Positions 6,008 through 8,256 of a stretch of DNA of 8,256 nucleotides are shown piece after piece. This DNA is from JAXGPP01 sp964436865. GTDB taxonomy: Bacteria; Planctomycetota; Planctomycetia; Pirellulales; Thermoguttaceae. Where the stretch lies: the NCBI GenBank assembly GCA_964436865.1, contig CAYTFK010000310.1:1-8256 (forward strand), read 5' to 3'. How positions within the stretch are numbered: position 1 is the first letter of the stretch; each line of letters opens with the position of its first letter. The notes beneath the pieces were generated by a model. The model was not told the DNA's origin. It searched no databases and was given only the letters and a program-made list of their open reading frames with translations. The position numbers and the translations under genes were made by a program.

Positions 6008-6882
6008 GGCGCGGCGTGTGCCTTGGTCTGAAGGGTGAGCGGAATCCAACCCGTGCGCATCTTGCGAGCCCCTACCTCCTCGGTGGCCCCTTGCCAGACG
6101 GCGAAGGCGATGTTCGACGGACTGTCGGCGTTGAAGCCGGCGGGCAACTGGCGGCGGATGACCACGGTCCAGCGGTTCTCTGCCCGTCTGCCTTGGCCCT
6201 GCGACTGGCTCTCGGCGGCCGGAGTGAGTGTGCCGGGGCCTTCGGCCACAAGATCCTGGACGGGCGTGGTCCGCGGTCCGGCCAGCAGGTTGCCCAAAGC
6301 GCGGGCGGGCGCGTAGCGGGCAGCCATCTCGCGCTGCTCGGGCGATCCCTTCTTGAGCGCGGCGGCCTCGAAGGGGTAGTGGTCGACCGTGGCGTTGGGA
6401 TAGATCTCCTTGATCGAGTCGCCGCGGCCATCGACTACGGCCTGCCAAGCGGCGCTCCAGTAGGCGATTTCGACCGGCCGACCGACTTCGCCCATCTGCG
6501 GTGCGGGGAGCGTCGGTTCGTTCTTGGCCGGCACCTGCACCGCGCAGGCGTCGCAGAACATTGCCGGGCCGGGCAGATCGTTCGACTGGTCGTCGGCCCA
6601 CTCCAGCCGAAAGGCGACCTCAGCTCCATTGGTGATCGCCCGGACGCGGACCTCAGGCGTCGAGGCCTTCATGAGACGCGGCTCGACGAGATCCTGCGGG
6701 ATGAGTTTCGCGACGTGCTCCGGCGCGGCCTGCCAGGCCGCATCGGCTGGGTCGGCCGGCAACGTGGGGGCTGATGCGACAACCACGTTGGCGGCCGGCG
6801 GCACGACCGGTTCCTGGCATCCGGCCACCAGCGCGGGTGCGATCATCAGGGCGACCCGGATGAATCGGTTTGAGGGTCTCAT
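6004..6882 (-). CDS. Heme b-binding (EbdC/NxrC-like) subunit of a type II DMSO-reductase-family enzyme, predicted lipoprotein
   Basis: The product is 292 residues and matches the ethylbenzene-dehydrogenase-related heme domain, the gamma subunit that moves electrons between the Fe-S subunit and periplasmic carriers. The N terminus has two Arg, a hydrophobic stretch and the lipobox V19-A20-G21-C22, predicting lipid anchoring at Cys22. The domain begins near PADAAWQAAPEH; the segment PGPAMFCDACAVQVP carries M108, and the end IAFAVWQGATEEVGARKMRTGW carries K274. By analogy with the Met/Lys heme ligation of EbdC these are the candidate axial ligands. C110 and C113 form a CxxC without the His needed for heme c. 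ATG 6882 is chosen because AGGAGA (6894-6889) lies 6 bases upstream and gives the signal peptide its natural start; an in-frame ATG at 6951 lies in repeats. The TorD gene overlaps its stop. Confidence 0.88.
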   Translation of the reverse strand: MRPSNRFIRVALMIAPALVAGCQEPVVPPAANVVVASAPTLPADPADAAWQAAPEHVAKLIPQDLVEPRLMKASTPEVRVRAITNGAEVAFRLEWADDQSNDLPGPAMFCDACAVQVPAKNEPTLPAPQMGEVGRPVEIAYWSAAWQAVVDGRGDSIKEIYPNATVDHYPFEAAALKKGSPEQREMAARYAPARALGNLLAGPRTTPVQDLVAEGPGTLTPAAESQSQGQGRRAENRWTVVIRRQLPAGFNADSPSNIAFAVWQGATEEVGARKMRTGWIPLTLQTKAHAAP

Positions 6883-6888
6883 GGCGAG

Positions 6889-6894
6889 TCTCCT
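6889..6894 (-). promoter_or_regulatory. Shine-Dalgarno deciding the heme-subunit start
   Basis: AGGAGA on the minus strand lies 6 bases before ATG 6882 and abuts the left heptad array. It supports the 292-residue form with an immediate signal peptide over a 315-residue reading from 6951. Confidence 0.7.
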
Positions 6895-6936
6895 GAATAC
6901 TGAATGCTCAATGAGGAATACTGAAGGCAGAAGTGA
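6895..6936 (+). repeat. Left heptad repeat array, (GAATNNN)x6
   Basis: Six consecutive 7-base units read on the plus strand: GAATACT, GAATGCT, CAATGAG, GAATACT, GAAGGCA, GAAGTGA. Phase is kept without gaps. It lies between the Fe-S and heme-subunit genes and forms an inverted pair with 6960-7001. Confidence 0.75.
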
Positions 6937-6959
6937 GGGGATGGATGCCACGAGGGCCT

Positions 6960-7001
6960 GCAGTTCTGACTTCCGTATTCGGTATTCCTCATTCGCTATT
7001 C
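6960..7001 (-). repeat. Right heptad repeat array, inverted copy, (GAATNNN)x6
   Basis: Read on the minus strand from 7001: GAATAGC, GAATGAG, GAATACC, GAATACG, GAAGTCA, GAACTGC. Units 2-5 align with units 3-6 of the left array. AATGAGGAATAC is shared exactly (6910-6921 and the complement of 6982-6993), extending to 16 bases with one mismatch. The two arrays flank a 23-base spacer and could fold into a large imperfect hairpin in the operon mRNA. Confidence 0.75.
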
Positions 7002-7008
7002 CTCCTGG

Positions 7009-8136
7009 TCATGGGCAGTTGGTGCGTGCGACCTGGTGCTTTTCGTCGTAGGCTTTGCGGATGTAGATAGGTTCTTTCAGCGGCACGCGAACGATCTCCT
7101 TGCCATCCTCTTCGCTGCCGATCGTCCAGTCGTCCTCGGTTCGCCAGCGCGGGACCACTCGTTCGGTCGATCCGAAGAGGCCCAGGAGTCCGGCCAGTTC
7201 CGGATCTTCGGCCGCGGTGCGGTAGGTCTTGATCGCCGCCTCGGCCCCGGGTCCGAACATCTGCTTGAGGAACGACGGCGGCGCGTGCAACGGCGGGATG
7301 TAGTAGACGTTGGGCTCCAGACCAAACTGCGGGAACAAGGGCAGCGCCACTTTCTTGACGTGCACGAGGTAGTCGATCGGGTTTTCGGCCTTGGCCTGGT
7401 CGGGAGTCGAGATCCAGCCGGCCAGGCGGATCTTGCCGATGCAATTGACGAAGCACTGCGGTTGAATGCCCTGCTCGATCTTGGGGTAGCAGGCGATGCA
7501 CTTCTCCGAGGTACCCGTCATCGGGTTGAAGAACACCTTCTTGTACGGGCACGCTTGAACGCATTCGCGATAGCCTCGGCAGCGTCCCTGGTCCAACAGC
7601 ACGATGCCATCTTCCGCCCGCTTGTAGATGCTGCCGCGCGGGCAGGAGGCGAGACACGCCGGGTACGAGCAATGGTTGCAGATTCGTGCCAGATAGAAGA
7701 ACCACGCGAGGTGCGGGACCTGGAGGCTGGCGCCGCCATCGACCTGGCCGGCGCAATCGTCCTCGCCCACGTTGGGATATGAGTAGTCGTATTCGTCGGG
7801 CCGCCAGCCGAGCACCCGGGCGCCGGCGGGGGCCGCCTCAAAGAGGGTCCGCCCGGCGTACTGGCCGCCTTTCCATTGCTGGGCGCCGAGCATGTTGAGC
7901 AGTTTCATGTCCCAGCCCAAGGGGTAGAAGCCGTAGGGCTTCGACTCGACGTTGTTCCAGAGCATGTACTCCTGCCCCTTGCCGGAAGTCCACGTGGTCT
8001 TGCAGGCCAGGGTGCAAGTCTGACAGGCGATACACTTGTTGATGTCGAACACAGCGGCGAACTGCCGCTGGGGCCGGCTTTCCGGGTACCAGTACGACAT
8101 CTGCCGGCCGATCTGCCAGTTAAAAACTCGGGCCAT
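7009..8136 (-). CDS. narH: NarH/NxrB-type iron-sulfur (beta) subunit of a nitrate/nitrite oxidoreductase-like enzyme
   Basis: The product is 375 residues and should carry electrons between the molybdenum alpha subunit and the heme subunit. Fifteen cluster cysteines are visible: C35-C38-C41-C45 (CIACQTCTLAC), C153-C156-C161-C165, C186-C192-C196, and C213-C216-C228-C232. In the third motif Y189 stands where a fourth Cys would be (CRGYRECVQACPYKK), the hallmark of the [3Fe-4S] cluster in NarH-type subunits, which usually have Trp there. So three [4Fe-4S] and one [3Fe-4S] are expected. The N terminus (NWQIGRQMSYWYPE, RQFAAVFDINKC) resembles planctomycete/anammox NxrB, and the protein is much shorter than E. 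coli NarH (512). There is no signal peptide; such subunits are usually exported with a Tat-borne alpha partner. ATG 8136 is preferred, with GGAG 9 bases upstream; the frame stays open to the window edge but that part contains a palindrome. Nitrate reductase, nitrite oxidase or another type II substrate cannot be separated without the alpha subunit. Confidence 0.9.
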   Translation of the reverse strand: MARVFNWQIGRQMSYWYPESRPQRQFAAVFDINKCIACQTCTLACKTTWTSGKGQEYMLWNNVESKPYGFYPLGWDMKLLNMLGAQQWKGGQYAGRTLFEAAPAGARVLGWRPDEYDYSYPNVGEDDCAGQVDGGASLQVPHLAWFFYLARICNHCSYPACLASCPRGSIYKRAEDGIVLLDQGRCRGYRECVQACPYKKVFFNPMTGTSEKCIACYPKIEQGIQPQCFVNCIGKIRLAGWISTPDQAKAENPIDYLVHVKKVALPLFPQFGLEPNVYYIPPLHAPPSFLKQMFGPGAEAAIKTYRTAAEDPELAGLLGLFGSTERVVPRWRTEDDWTIGSEEDGKEIVRVPLKEPIYIRKAYDEKHQVARTNCP

Positions 8137-8190
8137 GGCTTTTGGCTCCGTGGTGAATGTACAACAGTTCGGGCGTTTTTGACCGGGACA

Positions 8191-8217
8191 GTCGCCTTTC
8201 GCTCCGCGAAAGGCGAC
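8191..8217. repeat. Perfect 12-base palindrome, probable dispersed repeat or hairpin
   Basis: GTCGCCTTTCGC (8191-8202) and GCGAAAGGCGAC (8206-8217) are perfect complements around a 3-base loop. It lies 54 bases upstream of the narH-like start. I recall palindromes of this type as scattered intergenic repeats in Pirellulales genomes, but the copy number here is unknown. In RNA it would be a very stable hairpin and could end or protect the 3' end of the preceding transcript. Confidence 0.6.
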
Positions 8218-8227
8218 ATTGCAGTGC

Positions 8228-8256
8228 CTAGGTCTCCTTCTCGCGGCTGTCGACAA
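8228..8256 (-). CDS. Possible last codons of an upstream gene (edge of window)
   Basis: One minus-strand frame from 8254 reads VDSREKET and stops at TAG 8230-8228, 10 bases before the palindrome. This would suit the C terminus of a preceding gene, conceivably the molybdenum alpha subunit, followed by a hairpin. Eight residues are too few for identification, and chance is fully possible. Confidence 0.2.

Noticed and set aside
6008..6601. Upstream extension of the TorD reading frame
   Set aside because: It lies inside the heme-subunit gene in another frame and has no TorD-like residues; ATG 6007 fits the family length.
5995..6774. 259-codon plus-strand frame opposite the heme subunit
   Set aside because: It is a shadow of a well supported gene with signal peptide and heme-domain motifs on the minus strand.
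6895..7001. CRISPR array
   Set aside because: The units are 7 bases long, contiguous and degenerate, with no unique spacers of CRISPR length.
8137..8256. N-terminal extension of the narH-like gene to the window edge
   Set aside because: The extra residues are encoded by a palindrome and spacer, lack similarity to NarH/NxrB N termini, and ATG 8136 has a suitable ribosome site.

Overview
This looks like a GC-rich chromosomal piece from a planctomycete, probably close to Pirellulales. The reasons are the DUF4091-type protein end at the left edge, the NXR/Nar-type iron-sulfur subunit that resembles planctomycete and anammox homologues, and a palindrome of a kind I associate with that group. The taxonomy is inferred from sequence character, not from a search.

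Plus strand, left half. The window opens inside a DUF4091/GH-like gene (1-432). It overlaps by 8 bases a cation diffusion facilitator (CDF) metal exporter gene (425-1393) that ends in a clean inverted repeat. A 268-base gap with terminator-like and leader-like hairpins follows. Then comes a two-gene signalling operon: a soluble hybrid histidine kinase (1662-3692) with a degenerate N-terminal receiver and an intact C-terminal receiver, joined by an ATGA stop/start overlap to a protein made only of two tandem receiver domains (3689-4570). No DNA-binding or enzymatic output domain is present, so the pair looks like a phosphorelay whose output lies elsewhere.

Middle. The 4571-5350 region is the convergent gap between the plus-strand signalling operon and the minus-strand respiratory operon, and it has no confident gene. 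It holds a near-consensus sigma-70-type promoter facing left (4942-4971) followed at once by two strong hairpins, which suggests an unannotated small or antisense RNA. It also holds a 41-codon protein-like fragment on the minus strand (5142-5267) and a short heptad-repeat block.

Minus strand, right half. Three genes run right to left: a NarH/NxrB-type four-cluster Fe-S subunit (8136-7009), an ethylbenzene-dehydrogenase-type heme b subunit predicted to be a lipoprotein (6882-6004), and a TorD/NarJ-type chaperone (6007-5351, ATGA overlap). Together they form the accessory set of a periplasm-facing type II DMSO-reductase-family molybdoenzyme, most likely nitrate/nitrite oxidoreductase-like. The molybdenum subunit is not in the window and may lie just beyond the right edge. 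The first two genes are separated by an inverted pair of degenerate 7-base repeat arrays (GAATNNN)6 that could form a large hairpin directly upstream of the heme-subunit ribosome binding site.
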